Origin: Gemmatimonadales bacterium
Lineage (GTDB): Bacteria > Gemmatimonadota > Glassbacteria > GWA2-58-10
Reading direction: 5' to 3'
DNA length: 64,000 bases
NCBI GenBank assembly: GCA_024278175.1
Contig: JAJRTS010000078.1
Location: 1 to 64,000 of the forward strand
This document shows positions 25,124 to 36,187 of the stretch, piece after piece (position 1 is the first letter of the stretch; each line of letters starts with the position of its first letter). The translations under genes and the position numbers were made by a program. Below the pieces are notes generated by a model that made no database searches, had not been told where the DNA came from, and was given only the letters and a program-made list of their open reading frames with translations.

Positions 25124-25843
25124 ATGTTTTCCACACGCGTTTTTTTTACCGTGATTATTGCCGCCCTGTTCTCTACCGCTGCATTTGCACGCGCGGATAC
25201 CGGCAGTGCACGCCTGTCCGGTTATACGCAACCCGACCTGCCCGTTTTTCGCAAAGCGGCCGCGGCTGTGGCAGCGGCTCCGGCGGCTCCAGTGCGGAAA
25301 AGAGTACGTCCGCCGCGGCGGCGCAGCTCTATCGGCAGTGGCGGAACAGCTGGCCGCTTCGACACGCTGATCCGCGACGTGGCCCGTCGCCACGGAGTGG
25401 ACTACAAGCTGGTCAAGGCGGTTATCCATGCCGAGAGCGCGTTCGACCACCTGGCCGTGAGCCGCGTGGGCGCCCAGGGCCTGATGCAATTGATGCCCGC
25501 CACCGCGCGCGACCTGCGCGTCTCCGATCCGTTCGACCCGCGGGACAACGTGGAGGGCGGCACGCGCTATCTTAAGCAGATGCTGCGCCGCTTTCGTAAC
25601 GACATCTCCCTGTGCCTGGCCGCCTACAACGCCGGGCCGAGCACGGTGCTGCGCTACGGCGGGGTGCCCCCCTACCGCGAAACCCGCTCCTACATCCGGC
25701 GGGTCAAGGCGCTGATGCGCCGCTACGAGCGCGAGGAGCAGGCTCTTTTGCCGCCGCAGGCACCTGTGATTCCGGTTGCCGGCAGAGTTTACCACGTTAT
25801 CAGGAACGGCCGCCCGGTCGTCTCCGCAACACCGCTGCCTTAA
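25124..25843 (+). CDS. Exported lytic transglycosylase (SLT / MltE-like domain)
   Basis: 239 residues from the ATG at 25124, chosen because GAGGCAG precedes it and the sequence then gives a proper signal peptide (MFSTRVFFTVIIAALFSTAA). Residues 40-90 are a low-complexity Ala/Arg/Pro linker. The SLT domain follows: catalytic Glu in VKAVIHAESAFDH, then VGAQGLMQLMPATARDL, NVEGGTRYLKQMLRRF and CLAAYNAGPSTVLRYGGVPP. It cleaves peptidoglycan glycan strands to 1,6-anhydromuramic ends. It could serve cell-wall turnover or flagellar penetration (FlgJ-like), but the linkage is to a TPR lipoprotein, not to flagellar genes. Confidence 0.9.
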   Translation: MFSTRVFFTVIIAALFSTAAFARADTGSARLSGYTQPDLPVFRKAAAAVAAAPAAPVRKRVRPPRRRSSIGSGGTAGRFDTLIRDVARRHGVDYKLVKAVIHAESAFDHLAVSRVGAQGLMQLMPATARDLRVSDPFDPRDNVEGGTRYLKQMLRRFRNDISLCLAAYNAGPSTVLRYGGVPPYRETRSYIRRVKALMRRYEREEQALLPPQAPVIPVAGRVYHVIRNGRPVVSATPLP

Positions 25844-25880
25844 TATTCCACTAAAGGGCCGAAAAAAACATTTGTCATGA

Positions 25881-25912
25881 AAAAAGGCGCGCCGATGGCG
25901 CGCCTTTAGTTT
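25881..25912. terminator. Bidirectional rho-independent terminator
   Basis: Perfect 11-bp stem AAAGGCGCGCC (25883-25893) and GGCGCGCCTTT (25897-25907) with a GAT loop, an A-run before and T-rich sequence after, between convergent genes. Confidence 0.85.
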
Positions 25913-25937
25913 ACCGCTTGTTTTTCAGCCGATAGCG

Positions 25938-26204
25938 TTAACTTTCGCTCCCGCGCTCATCGCGGGCCCGGCTCAGCAGGTCGTGAATACCGGCAAGGGT
26001 CTGTTTGCGCAACTGGCTGGCCACACGGTCCATCAGCCGCGAGATTTTCTGCGCGCAACCCGGACAGTAAACCACCGTCGCCCCGCTGAGAAACAAATCT
26101 CCGCCGGCAAAACGCTTTTCCAGTTCATCCCCACCGCACAACTCTCCGGCGTCTATTGCCTGTTCCAACTCGTGATAATCGGTATCGCAGGCCGGACAAC
26201 CCAT
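25938..26204 (-). CDS. Small zinc-ribbon-like protein
   Basis: 88 residues. Two Cys pairs, CPACD at the N-terminus and YCPGCAQKI near residue 47, could bind one zinc; a further Cys lies in LCGGDE. The rest is helical and charged (KISRLMDRVASQLRKQ). GAGGTGAGC site before the ATG. No clear family; perhaps a FmdB-like or rubredoxin-like small regulator. It sits alone, downstream in orientation of the PilZ/isochorismatase pair with a gap of 117 nt. Confidence 0.6.
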   Translation of the reverse strand: MGCPACDTDYHELEQAIDAGELCGGDELEKRFAGGDLFLSGATVVYCPGCAQKISRLMDRVASQLRKQTLAGIHDLLSRARDERGSES

Positions 26205-26321
26205 CCGCTCACCTCTGTGATCTTAAAAGTTTCGATTAACCTTGATGGATAAAGCACGTCTCATAAGGATAATATCGACAGCAGGGGCGAGGGCTTTAGC
26301 ACGGGCGGGGGAATCCGGGAA

Positions 26322-27002
26322 TCAACAACCGGTGAGGTCGCGGGCGCGGCAGACCGAGGCGAACCACATCGCCATCGTGCGCAACGACCCGAGGTGCAAC
26401 TGCTCGTTGTGGGCGGCGGTGGTGTCGGCGGGCAGGAATACCAGGAAATCACGCATGAACGCATCGCGCACGGTGGCCTCCACGCAGACGTTGGTAAACA
26501 CGCCCGCCACCACCACCTGCGATACGCCCATCGAGCGCAGGGTCAACTCCAGGTCCGTGGAGTAAAACCCGCTGTAACGACGCTTGGGGATTACTTTCTC
26601 GCCGGGCAGGGGAGCCAGCTCGTCCACCGGATCGGTCTCGCGGCTGTCTTCCAGCGGGACGGAGGGCCACCAGTGACGAAGCACGGGACCCCGGTCAATC
26701 TCCAGGCCCTTGTTCTTCTGCAGGGTGAACAGCACCGGGCGCTTGCCGGCGCGGAAATACGTCGCCAGTTCCACTGCCCTGGGCAGGACCGCACGGGTGT
26801 TGGAGGAGAACAACTGATGGCCGGGGTCAAGAAAACAGCGCTGGAAATCGACCAGCACCAGCGCGGCCTCGCCCGGCATGAATTCCAGCTTGCGCTGGCT
26901 GTAGGGCGCCAGCTCCCGCAGATAGGAACTGGTCTTACTATCGAGCGTTTCGCTGGAAATGTACTGCTCGCCGATAGCGTCCAGGCTTACTTTCCGGCTC
27001 AC
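26322..27002 (-). CDS. Isochorismatase-like cysteine hydrolase
   Basis: 226 residues. Catalytic triad of the family is visible: Asp in LVLVDFQRCFLDPG, Lys in VIPKRRYSGFYSTDLE, and Cys in VVAGVFTNVCVEATVRDAF. Hydrolyses amide or ester bonds of small molecules such as nicotinamide, biuret or ureidoacrylate; the specificity is not deducible. The start is GTG, overlapping the PilZ stop as GTGA, so the two are translationally coupled. About 45 extra N-terminal residues precede the core. Confidence 0.85.
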   Translation of the reverse strand: MSRKVSLDAIGEQYISSETLDSKTSSYLRELAPYSQRKLEFMPGEAALVLVDFQRCFLDPGHQLFSSNTRAVLPRAVELATYFRAGKRPVLFTLQKNKGLEIDRGPVLRHWWPSVPLEDSRETDPVDELAPLPGEKVIPKRRYSGFYSTDLELTLRSMGVSQVVVAGVFTNVCVEATVRDAFMRDFLVFLPADTTAAHNEQLHLGSLRTMAMWFASVCRARDLTGC

Positions 27003-27409
27003 TCGGCGCCCTCTCTGTCAGTCACGGCCGGAGCCTCGAACAGGCGCGAAAGATAAGCCCTGTCGCGCGTTGTCATGCCCGAGAACTGTATCCCCGCCTC
27101 GTACTTGTCGCTCTCGACCTCCTTGACCCATCGCACCGCGCCGAAACACATCACCACGGTTTTGTTGTAGCATTTATTTCCACTGTCGTCCAGCCAGTAG
27201 GACTGCAGGTCGGGGACCTCGATCCGCACCGAGATATGGTCTCCCTCCCCAAGCGGTTCGGTGGTATTTATCCTGGTCCCGTTCAGGCTGAAATCGAGCG
27301 TTCGCGACTGGATCAGGTTGAGCTTGTCGAAACCGGAGAGCACCGAGTACTCGACCTGGTAATCCAGATCCAGGCGCTGATAGTTGCGATTATCGGCTGT
27401 TGTGCTCAT
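26999..27409 (-). CDS. PilZ-domain protein
   Basis: 136 residues from the ATG at 27409, which has GGAG 7 nt upstream; a TTG at 27427 is a weaker alternative. The beta-barrel pattern of PilZ is present: NYQRLDLDYQVEYSV, then RTLDFSLNGTRINTTEPL containing the D-x-S-x-x-G motif, and YEAGIQFSGM at the end. The first motif has only one Arg (QRLDLDY), so c-di-GMP affinity may be reduced. Overlaps the isochorismatase-like gene by 4 nt. Confidence 0.75.
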   Translation of the reverse strand: MSTTADNRNYQRLDLDYQVEYSVLSGFDKLNLIQSRTLDFSLNGTRINTTEPLGEGDHISVRIEVPDLQSYWLDDSGNKCYNKTVVMCFGAVRWVKEVESDKYEAGIQFSGMTTRDRAYLSRLFEAPAVTDREGAE

Positions 27410-27479
27410 CAGGCGCTCCGTATGCAAGCTGAATGTGGCGTTTCACTGAATTCAGAATATCACGGGAAAAGTGAAAAAG

Positions 27480-29495
27480 TCAATGATTACCTGCCTTTTC
27501 TTTCTGATCCCGCTCAATTCCGCCAATTTCAGTCTTGAACCAACTGTTACCCTCGCTATGCGCGGTGCAAACAACCTGCCAGCACGGTTCCGCCCTGCCG
27601 AACCCCGCGCTGTGCCATCCGCGCAGAGGATTGTGCTCCCCCCGGTGCAGTGAAACCTCGCATCCTTTATCGGCCAGCATGGAAAGCTCCGCGCCGCCGC
27701 CAGTACGGATCAGCACCCGCCGCCCGTTATTGTTATCCAGATCCGCCTCACATGAGGGGTGCAGGGTAAAAACAATTTCAGCATCGTACGATCCATCGGC
27801 GCGGAACAGGTCTTCCACCACCAGCCGGGGATTTTCCCGGTACATGCAAAGCCTGCGCTGGTGGATCACTCCCTGCGCGCCTGCCCGGTGGCATCCGCTT
27901 TCGAGTCTGCCCGCCAATACTATTTCCATGCCGGTTTCAGCGGCTTCCAGCAACCGGGAGCCGACTTCCCTCTTCCATAAAAACGTCGCCAGGGCCGCGC
28001 CCTGCGAGAACCCGTCCACGGTGGCGGTGGAGTGCGCCCGGCCCGAGCGCAGAAAATTGCGCATCGCGGTGTCGCTGAGATAAAAGCCCGTGCCGGGGTC
28101 TGTCAGCACAGGAGCGCCGTCGAGAAAAAAACTGAACGAGAGACGGTCCGCATGGGAGTGCGCCCAGGTTATCCCGTCGCCCCAGTGCCCGCACTCGAAT
28201 CTGACGTAAGCGCCGGGCCAGGGCCGGGCGGTATGGTGTCCGCTGACGGTATAACTGACCAGCGATTCGGCGGGCAACCGCTCTGCCTGTTCCAGGCGGC
28301 TCCGGCAGCGCTGGTCACCGTAGAGCCAGATACTGTCCGGGTCGGGCTTGAAATCGTGGCGCAACTCGTTACTTTCGCCCAGCAGCCAGAGCAGGTTGAG
28401 CGTACCGCCGTAATGCTCCGCGTGGCTGCGTGGCACAGTCCCCGGCAACCAGGCGTCGTCGCTGTCGCCGTACTCGCTGATCGCCCTGCCGCCATCGGTC
28501 ATCTCGCTCAGGAAGCGATAGGCCGCCCGCAGGCGCTCCGCTCCCTCGCGGCCAAGCACGTCTTGTGCCGGGCGGCCCAACAGCAGGGTAACCACCGAGG
28601 CCAGACGGCAGGCAAAGGAAAGGTAGTGCAACGAGCCCTCCAGCCCGCCGCCGTCGGCAAGGATCAGCCGGTGCGTGCACTGGCGCAACAGGGCCAGACC
28701 CTCGATCCGCCAGCAGGCCGAACCAGCCATTGCCGGCAGGAATTCACCCAGCAGGGCCAGCCCGGCGGCCTCGCCCGCCAGGTGGTTGAATGCGTTTGAG
28801 GGCGGACTTGTGTGCCTGGCGATATACTCGCCATGCAGATAGAACAGCCTGGCCAGCATGGCTCGTAAGCCGTTGTCTTGCAAAGGCCGGGAGTCTCTCA
28901 GGCAGTTCACTGTCACCAGCAGGGAGATCGCGCGAAGAGACACCTCCAGGGCGCTGGACCAGTTGACCGTTTTGCCGAACGGGTTCTGCTCGTTCCAGCC
29001 TTTTATCCAGCGAGTTGCCAGGGATGCGAACTCCTCGCGCCGGGTAAGGCGCCAGGCGCGGCCCAGTTCCACCAGCACCTGCAGACGGTTAAGCTCCCAG
29101 AGCGAGCGGATATCCAATCCCGTGGCGCTGTAGCTTTCACTCCAGGCAGGCAGCCTGGCCAACCCGGCGGCGCTGCCCCCGCCTGAGGGGTCGGCCAGCC
29201 AGTCGGGCGCCTGGCCCAGCTCCAACTCCCTGCCGAAGATTGTTACCCTGCCCGCCAGCGCTTTTTCCGCGACCTGAACCGATCCAGCCAGCGTGGGGTC
29301 CGAACCCGCTTCACGTGGCTCGGCCTGCAACGGTTTCTCCAGCAACTGATCGAGCAGGGCCGGGTCGGCGTGGGCATCCGACTCCCGCTCGATCCTGCCG
29401 GTGACCCAGTCTTCGGTCAGGCGACGGCAGGCGCGGCGACCGGCCTCCACGGCCCCCATCGCCCGCAGCCGGTGGATGAATGCTTTGCTGTTCAT
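27480..29495 (-). CDS. Heparinase II/III-family polysaccharide lyase
   Basis: 671 residues. The N-terminal half is an alpha/alpha toroid (WELNRLQVLVELGRAWRLT, WSSALEVSLRAISLLV, PSNAFNHLAGEAAGLALLGE with the Asn-x-x-Asn-His active-site pattern). The C-terminal half is the beta-sandwich (GITWAHSHADRLSFSFFLDG, VLTDPGTGFYLSD, SGRAHSTATVDGFSQ). Cleaves uronic-acid polysaccharides by beta-elimination; in glycan clusters related proteins act on exopolysaccharide. No signal peptide is evident, so it may be cytoplasmic or exported another way. Divergent from a secreted glycosidase-like gene with 158 nt between them. Confidence 0.82.
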   Translation of the reverse strand: MNSKAFIHRLRAMGAVEAGRRACRRLTEDWVTGRIERESDAHADPALLDQLLEKPLQAEPREAGSDPTLAGSVQVAEKALAGRVTIFGRELELGQAPDWLADPSGGGSAAGLARLPAWSESYSATGLDIRSLWELNRLQVLVELGRAWRLTRREEFASLATRWIKGWNEQNPFGKTVNWSSALEVSLRAISLLVTVNCLRDSRPLQDNGLRAMLARLFYLHGEYIARHTSPPSNAFNHLAGEAAGLALLGEFLPAMAGSACWRIEGLALLRQCTHRLILADGGGLEGSLHYLSFACRLASVVTLLLGRPAQDVLGREGAERLRAAYRFLSEMTDGGRAISEYGDSDDAWLPGTVPRSHAEHYGGTLNLLWLLGESNELRHDFKPDPDSIWLYGDQRCRSRLEQAERLPAESLVSYTVSGHHTARPWPGAYVRFECGHWGDGITWAHSHADRLSFSFFLDGAPVLTDPGTGFYLSDTAMRNFLRSGRAHSTATVDGFSQGAALATFLWKREVGSRLLEAAETGMEIVLAGRLESGCHRAGAQGVIHQRRLCMYRENPRLVVEDLFRADGSYDAEIVFTLHPSCEADLDNNNGRRVLIRTGGGAELSMLADKGCEVSLHRGEHNPLRGWHSAGFGRAEPCWQVVCTAHSEGNSWFKTEIGGIERDQKEKAGNH

Positions 29496-29653
29496 TGTGC
29501 CGGGCCCAATTGTACAGTTCGGTGTTATTTCGTCTGATTATATTATAAGAGCCGCCCGCACACGCTGCAACAGATTGCACCGCGCATCAGCCTCTGTTAA
29601 CTTGGTTAATTACTGATCCTGCCCAAAAAGCTGCTTCTCGATCTGGAGATATT

Positions 29654-31105
29654 ATGCAAATACGCAATAAAATTATAACAATCCTGACCGTGATCCTGCT
29701 GGTCGCGGCTCCCCTTACGGCCCAACTGGAAATAGCGAATCAATATTGGCTGCGCGACAAAGCCACGGGCCGCACGCTCTGGCTCGCCGGTCACGGCGTA
29801 ACAAACCTGATCAGCCGGTTCGGCATAGATATCGCCGAGCATAACGGGCACTACGCATCATTCGGCGCCAACACGCAGCGCCTGCACCTGACCCAGGGAG
29901 CACTGGGCCGGGGCGCGCCGTGGAAGCTGCTGCCCGATGGCCGCTACGACCTGGCCGCCTGGAACGAGCGCTGGTGGACCCGCTTCAGGCTGTACCTGGA
30001 CGACTGCAAACGCAGGGGGATTTTCCCGTTCGTGCAGCTCTGGGACGAGCCGACGATCGAAGCGGGCAAAACGCGTTGGCGAGTCAACCCCTGGCGGCCC
30101 TCGAACAACGTCAACGACCTGGAGCGGCTCTCAGACGATCCCGGCGGTCACGCCATGCCGGGCTTCTACGATGATGTTACCGACAGCAGGCTGATGACCC
30201 TCCAGGACGCGTTCGTGCGGCGGGTGTTAGACCTCAGCGCGCCCTACGGCATCTGTATCTATTCGTTCTGCAACGAGTACGATTTCGGAGCGAAAGCGCC
30301 TGTGGCATGGCAGGAGCACTGGATCGAGTTCTTCCGCAGCTACGAACAGGAGCACCCGGCGCTTCCCGCTCCGGTGCTGCTGACCAACACGGCTGTCAAA
30401 CGCTACATGGACGAGGGCTACGGCGCTTTTCCGCTCATCGACTGGTTTTACCTGGGCCGCGATTTCCGACTGAAAAGTTACGGCCGGGCGGGCCGGGACC
30501 AGGCCGGTACCGGCGGGAGCGTACTGCACTCGCTGGTGGAGCGGGTGCGCAAGCTCTACCCCGGCAAAGTGCTGATCAACAGCCGGCCCTCCTCCAGTCC
30601 GGACCGCGGGGTGAAAGATTACACCAACGAGGCCGAAACCCGCCGCATTCTCTGGAGCATGTTTACCAGCGCGGTGCACGTGGCCGGTTTCAGGCATCTG
30701 AACCCCACCGGCCCCGACGATCACAAACCCTGGCTGCGCACCCACCCCGATTGCCGGGAGTGCACCGACGGCCTGGCCACCGAGCGCGCCCTGCGCAGCG
30801 TCCACGCATTCCTGCGGCTCGCCCGTCCCGAGCTGGCCTCCCTGGAGCCCGCTTTCGACAGCGCGGCGGGCGTTCCGGCGTTCCGGCTCAGGAGCGACAG
30901 CGAGCAGATTATCTACCTGCCACGCGGCGGCGCGGCGCAGGTGAGCCTCTCACCCTGCTGCGATGAGGTCTGGCGCTACGATCCGCGCAACCCCGATGGC
31001 GGGCTGATTCTGATAGAACGCGGCGAGCTGGCCGGCGACTGGCTACAAGCGGGAGACGCCGAGACGGTTTTTTACGTGCGCCGCAAACCGTTCCCGGGCA
31101 GTTAG
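29654..31105 (+). CDS. Secreted TIM-barrel glycoside hydrolase-like protein
   Basis: 483 residues. Signal peptide: MQIRNKIITILTVILLVAAP followed by LTAQ. Features of a (beta/alpha)8 glycosidase: FGANTQRLHLT (strand 2), DDCKRRGIFPFVQLWDEPT, and ICIYSFCNEYDFG, where the Asn-Glu pair matches the acid/base position of clan GH-A enzymes. GKVLINSRPSSS and RHLNPTGPDDHKPWL follow. A C-terminal beta domain ends with ETVFYVRRK. Family not assigned; substrate unknown. Its ribosome site is GGAG. The divergent heparinase-like gene suggests joint control. Confidence 0.65.
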   Translation: MQIRNKIITILTVILLVAAPLTAQLEIANQYWLRDKATGRTLWLAGHGVTNLISRFGIDIAEHNGHYASFGANTQRLHLTQGALGRGAPWKLLPDGRYDLAAWNERWWTRFRLYLDDCKRRGIFPFVQLWDEPTIEAGKTRWRVNPWRPSNNVNDLERLSDDPGGHAMPGFYDDVTDSRLMTLQDAFVRRVLDLSAPYGICIYSFCNEYDFGAKAPVAWQEHWIEFFRSYEQEHPALPAPVLLTNTAVKRYMDEGYGAFPLIDWFYLGRDFRLKSYGRAGRDQAGTGGSVLHSLVERVRKLYPGKVLINSRPSSSPDRGVKDYTNEAETRRILWSMFTSAVHVAGFRHLNPTGPDDHKPWLRTHPDCRECTDGLATERALRSVHAFLRLARPELASLEPAFDSAAGVPAFRLRSDSEQIIYLPRGGAAQVSLSPCCDEVWRYDPRNPDGGLILIERGELAGDWLQAGDAETVFYVRRKPFPGS

Positions 31106-31270
31106 CGTTAGTCCAAATCCTTTGTTTGAGCGTAGTTGCTTTATCCCGCCGCTTTGATTATTTTTGTTACCCCGGCTGCGGGCGGCCGATCAGTGTGGCC
31201 TGCTATCGAGATCACGACTACTACCATTAACCGTACCGTTATAAACCTCGCGCGAAGGAAAAGACGATAA

Positions 31271-33148
31271 ATGCGTATCCTGATGCTGCATTCCGATGAG
31301 TTCAGTTATCATGTCACCGATAAAACCAGCGCGGTGGGCAAGGGCCACGAACTGGCCGAGAAACTTCAGCAGGGACAGACCGGCGAGGCGCTGGTGGTGT
31401 TCTGCTGCTCGGAGAAGGGCGATGAGAAGGGTGTGGAGTCTGTCGCCTCGCAGGTAGCCCAAACGGCCGCGAATCACGCCCGCCGCGTAAACACCGACAC
31501 GGTGGTGGTCTATCCCTACGCTCACCTTTCGAGCAACCTCGCCAGCCCCAGGATCGCAACCAAGGTGCTCGACAGGATTTACGACCTGCTGCGCAAAGAG
31601 GACGGCCTCACAATCAAGCGCAGCCCGTTCGGCTACTACAAGAGCTTTACGGTCAAGTGCAAGGGCCATCCGCTGAGCGAACTGGCGCAGACAATCGTGC
31701 CGGAGTCCGGCGGGAAGAAACAAGAGGACGAGGCCGGCAGCGCGGCCGTCCAGAGCGAGAAAACCCTTGAGAGCGAGTGGTATATCGCCGAGCCGGGCCG
31801 GGAGTTGGTGCCCACCGGGGACTATAATTTCAAGCAGCGTAAAAATCTGCGCAAGCTCTACAGCTACGAGAGCGAAAAAGACCGCACGGTTGCCGAGCCG
31901 CCCGCGCATATCGAACTGATGCGTCGCCTGGAACTGGTGGACTACGAGCCGGGCAGCGACCCGGGCAATTTCCGCTGGTATCCCAAGGGCCTGCTGGTCA
32001 AACAACTCTGCGAGGAACTGGTCAACGAACTGATCGCCGACTACGGCGGCATGAGGGTCGAGACCCCGATCATGTACGACTTTCAGCATCCCAAGCTCAG
32101 CCGTTACCTTCAGCGCTTCCCCGCGCGCCAGTACGTGCTGCTCAGTGAGGACAAGGAATATTTCCTGCGTTTCGCCGCCTGTTTCGGCCAGTACCTGATC
32201 CAGCACGACATGCAGCTCTCCTACCGTCACCTGCCCTGCCGCCTCTACGAGCTGACCCACTACAGCTTCCGCCGCGAGCAGACCGGCGAGCTGGCGGGAC
32301 TCAAGCGCCTGCGCACGTTTACCATGCCGGACATGCACACCCTGGCCCGCGACATGGAGCAGGCCAAGCAGGAATTCGCCGCCCAGATAGGTCTCTGTAA
32401 GCAGTGCATGGACGCGTTCGAACTGGACTACGAGGTAGCAATTCGGTTCGTAAAGGACTTTAGAGATGACAATAAAAATTTCGCCGACAAGCTGAGCGAG
32501 CTTGTTAAGCAGCCCTCGCTGGTGGAACTCTGGAACGAGCGGTTCTTCTACTTTGTGGCCAAGCTGGAGTTCAATTTTATCGACGCCCAGAACAAAGCCT
32601 CCTGCCTGTCCACGATTCAGATCGATGTGGAAAACTGCGAGCGCTTCGAGATCGAGTATATCGACGAGGACGGGAAGGCGCGGCATCCCCTGCTGCTGCA
32701 CACCTCGATCAGCGGCTCGATTGACCGGGTGGTGTACGCGATGCTGGAGAACCAGGCGATTAAAATGAAGAAGGGCACCAAGGCCGAGCTCCCGCTCTGG
32801 CTGGCCCCCACCCAACTGCGGCTGATCCCGGTGGGCGAACATTTCAACGAGTACTGCGAGCAGTTGATGAAGCAGATCCCGTTCCGCGTGGACCTGGACG
32901 AGCGCGACCTGACAGTGGGCAAGAAAATCCGCGAGGCCGAGCGCGAGTGGATTCCGTTCTCGGCTGTTGTCGGCGAGAAAGAGGTGGAGGCGGGCGGAAT
33001 GATGGTGCGCACGCGCAGCACGGGGCAGCAGACGATGATGAAACCCGATGAACTGACCGAATTGATAAAAGGTAAAACGGCAAAAAAACCGTACCGCAGG
33101 CTCAACGTGCCGGCCCGCCTGAGCAGGCGGCCGATTTTCGTGGGTTGA
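31271..33148 (+). CDS. thrS: Threonyl-tRNA synthetase of archaeal type
   Basis: 625 residues. Charges tRNA-Thr. Residues 1-145 are the archaeal ThrRS editing domain related to D-aminoacyl-tRNA deacylase (MRILMLHSDEFSYHVTDK ... VVVYPYAHLSSNLASP), not the bacterial TGS plus second editing domains. The class II core begins near residue 200: VDYEPGSDPGNFRWYPKG, motif 2 region FRREQTGELAGLKRLRTFTM, motif 3 region ISGSIDRVVYAMLE. The anticodon-binding domain opens with LPLWLAPTQLRLIPVGEHF. Length and order match archaeal enzymes throughout. No T-box leader is seen upstream. Base composition is like its neighbours, so any transfer is old. Confidence 0.95.
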   Translation: MRILMLHSDEFSYHVTDKTSAVGKGHELAEKLQQGQTGEALVVFCCSEKGDEKGVESVASQVAQTAANHARRVNTDTVVVYPYAHLSSNLASPRIATKVLDRIYDLLRKEDGLTIKRSPFGYYKSFTVKCKGHPLSELAQTIVPESGGKKQEDEAGSAAVQSEKTLESEWYIAEPGRELVPTGDYNFKQRKNLRKLYSYESEKDRTVAEPPAHIELMRRLELVDYEPGSDPGNFRWYPKGLLVKQLCEELVNELIADYGGMRVETPIMYDFQHPKLSRYLQRFPARQYVLLSEDKEYFLRFAACFGQYLIQHDMQLSYRHLPCRLYELTHYSFRREQTGELAGLKRLRTFTMPDMHTLARDMEQAKQEFAAQIGLCKQCMDAFELDYEVAIRFVKDFRDDNKNFADKLSELVKQPSLVELWNERFFYFVAKLEFNFIDAQNKASCLSTIQIDVENCERFEIEYIDEDGKARHPLLLHTSISGSIDRVVYAMLENQAIKMKKGTKAELPLWLAPTQLRLIPVGEHFNEYCEQLMKQIPFRVDLDERDLTVGKKIREAEREWIPFSAVVGEKEVEAGGMMVRTRSTGQQTMMKPDELTELIKGKTAKKPYRRLNVPARLSRRPIFVG

Positions 33149-33271
33149 GCGATGGATTGCGAAAAAGTCTTTTCCACCCGCATCAAGCAGTGAAGCCTTT
33201 TTTACGGTTCCCGGCTCACTTTGGGCTAAATTGATCGGGCTGTTCTGACGAAATATTGTACAGGAGCATTT

Positions 33272-33913
33272 TTGCGTACAAATCGTGAATCCTGTCAGCT
33301 ATTGCGGGATAGAAAATTCATGCCCTGTCTTTTTCATATTACAGCCGTGCGCACAATCTCTGCCTCCATGGTTGTGGCCGCGGCCGTGCTTCTGCTCGCC
33401 TGCAGCAACAGCACTCCGGTGGCCCCCGCTACCGGTCTCTACCTTCCCGTGCAGGAAACCGCCCAACTTGGTGGCCGCTGGCGCACGGAGAATGTCCTGG
33501 CAGGGGGCCTGCCGCTATCGAGCCTGCTGGTGCCCGGCGCCACGGCCGGGCAGGCCGACTCGCGGCTGAGTTCCTACCTGGGCGACCTGGCCGTGAGTAT
33601 CAGCGGTGAATCCACCGGGCTGTTCAGTGCCGACGCCCGCGGTACGGCTGTAGACACGGCCGATGCGCTGATCACGTCAAGCGGCACACACCTGGCGGCC
33701 GGGAGTTTCACCCTCTGGGGCGAGGGCCAGATCGAGGTCCGCCTGAGCGCGGAGAACGGCAGCGCACTGGCCAAGGCGCAGAATTATCTGGGCCAGGCCA
33801 GTATCCTGGGCGACACGCTGCTGCTGGAATTCAGCCTCCTGGTGCCGCCCCACAAGGCCGTGCCCTTCCTGCCCTCTTCGCTCTCCGTGCTGGCGCGGAT
33901 GGTCCGCCGCTGA
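33272..33913 (+). CDS. Putative lipoprotein of unknown function
   Basis: 213 residues from TTG at 33272, which has AGGAG 5 nt upstream. A hydrophobic segment (SMVVAAAVLLLACSN) ends in a lipobox Leu-Ala-Cys; starts at 33320 or 33368 would give a more normal n-region length. The mature part is Gly/Ala/Ser/Leu-rich with beta-strand character (HLAAGSFTLWGEGQIEVRLS) and ends in a short basic tail. No family recognised. Follows thrS by 123 nt and precedes the transketolase promoter. Confidence 0.62.
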   Translation: MRTNRESCQLLRDRKFMPCLFHITAVRTISASMVVAAAVLLLACSNSTPVAPATGLYLPVQETAQLGGRWRTENVLAGGLPLSSLLVPGATAGQADSRLSSYLGDLAVSISGESTGLFSADARGTAVDTADALITSSGTHLAAGSFTLWGEGQIEVRLSAENGSALAKAQNYLGQASILGDTLLLEFSLLVPPHKAVPFLPSSLSVLARMVRR

Positions 33914-33992
33914 GCTACCCCGGCCCGCTTTGCAATCCACCAGCTAATCCTGTATGGTATAACAGCTTACCGGCAAACGCAGGCTAAATCCA

Positions 33993-34022
33993 TTGACAGG
34001 GGTTTACCGTCTCAGGTATATT
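33993..34022 (+). promoter_or_regulatory. Predicted sigma-70 promoter for transketolase
   Basis: TTGACA at 33993-33998 and TATATT at 34017-34022 with an 18-nt spacer, about 90 nt upstream of the transketolase start. Confidence 0.55.
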
Positions 34023-34112
34023 CATAGTTTGTGTCTGCTGCAGACCCAACTATTTTGCAAATGATATTACCCGACCATCAATTTTCGGCTAACAGGGGTA
34101 CGGAGGGCAACG

Positions 34113-36116
<2,004 letters not shown>

Positions 36117-36147
36117 GCTTCCTTGACAATCAGATGATCCTATAATA

Positions 36148-36187
36148 CCGGGCTGCTCCAATGTGGAGCAGCCCGGCATTTTGCTTT
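36148..36187 (+). terminator. Rho-independent terminator of transketolase
   Basis: Perfect 13-bp stem CCGGGCTGCTCCA (36148-36160) / TGGAGCAGCCCGG (36164-36176), loop ATG, followed by CATTTTGCTTT. Confidence 0.88.

Noticed and set aside
31106-31270. T-box or other riboswitch upstream of thrS
   Set aside because: No T-box core or specifier stem seen in the 165-nt gap.
31190-32842. 550-codon minus-strand ORF opposite thrS
   Set aside because: Entirely antisense to the threonyl-tRNA synthetase; high-GC shadow frame.
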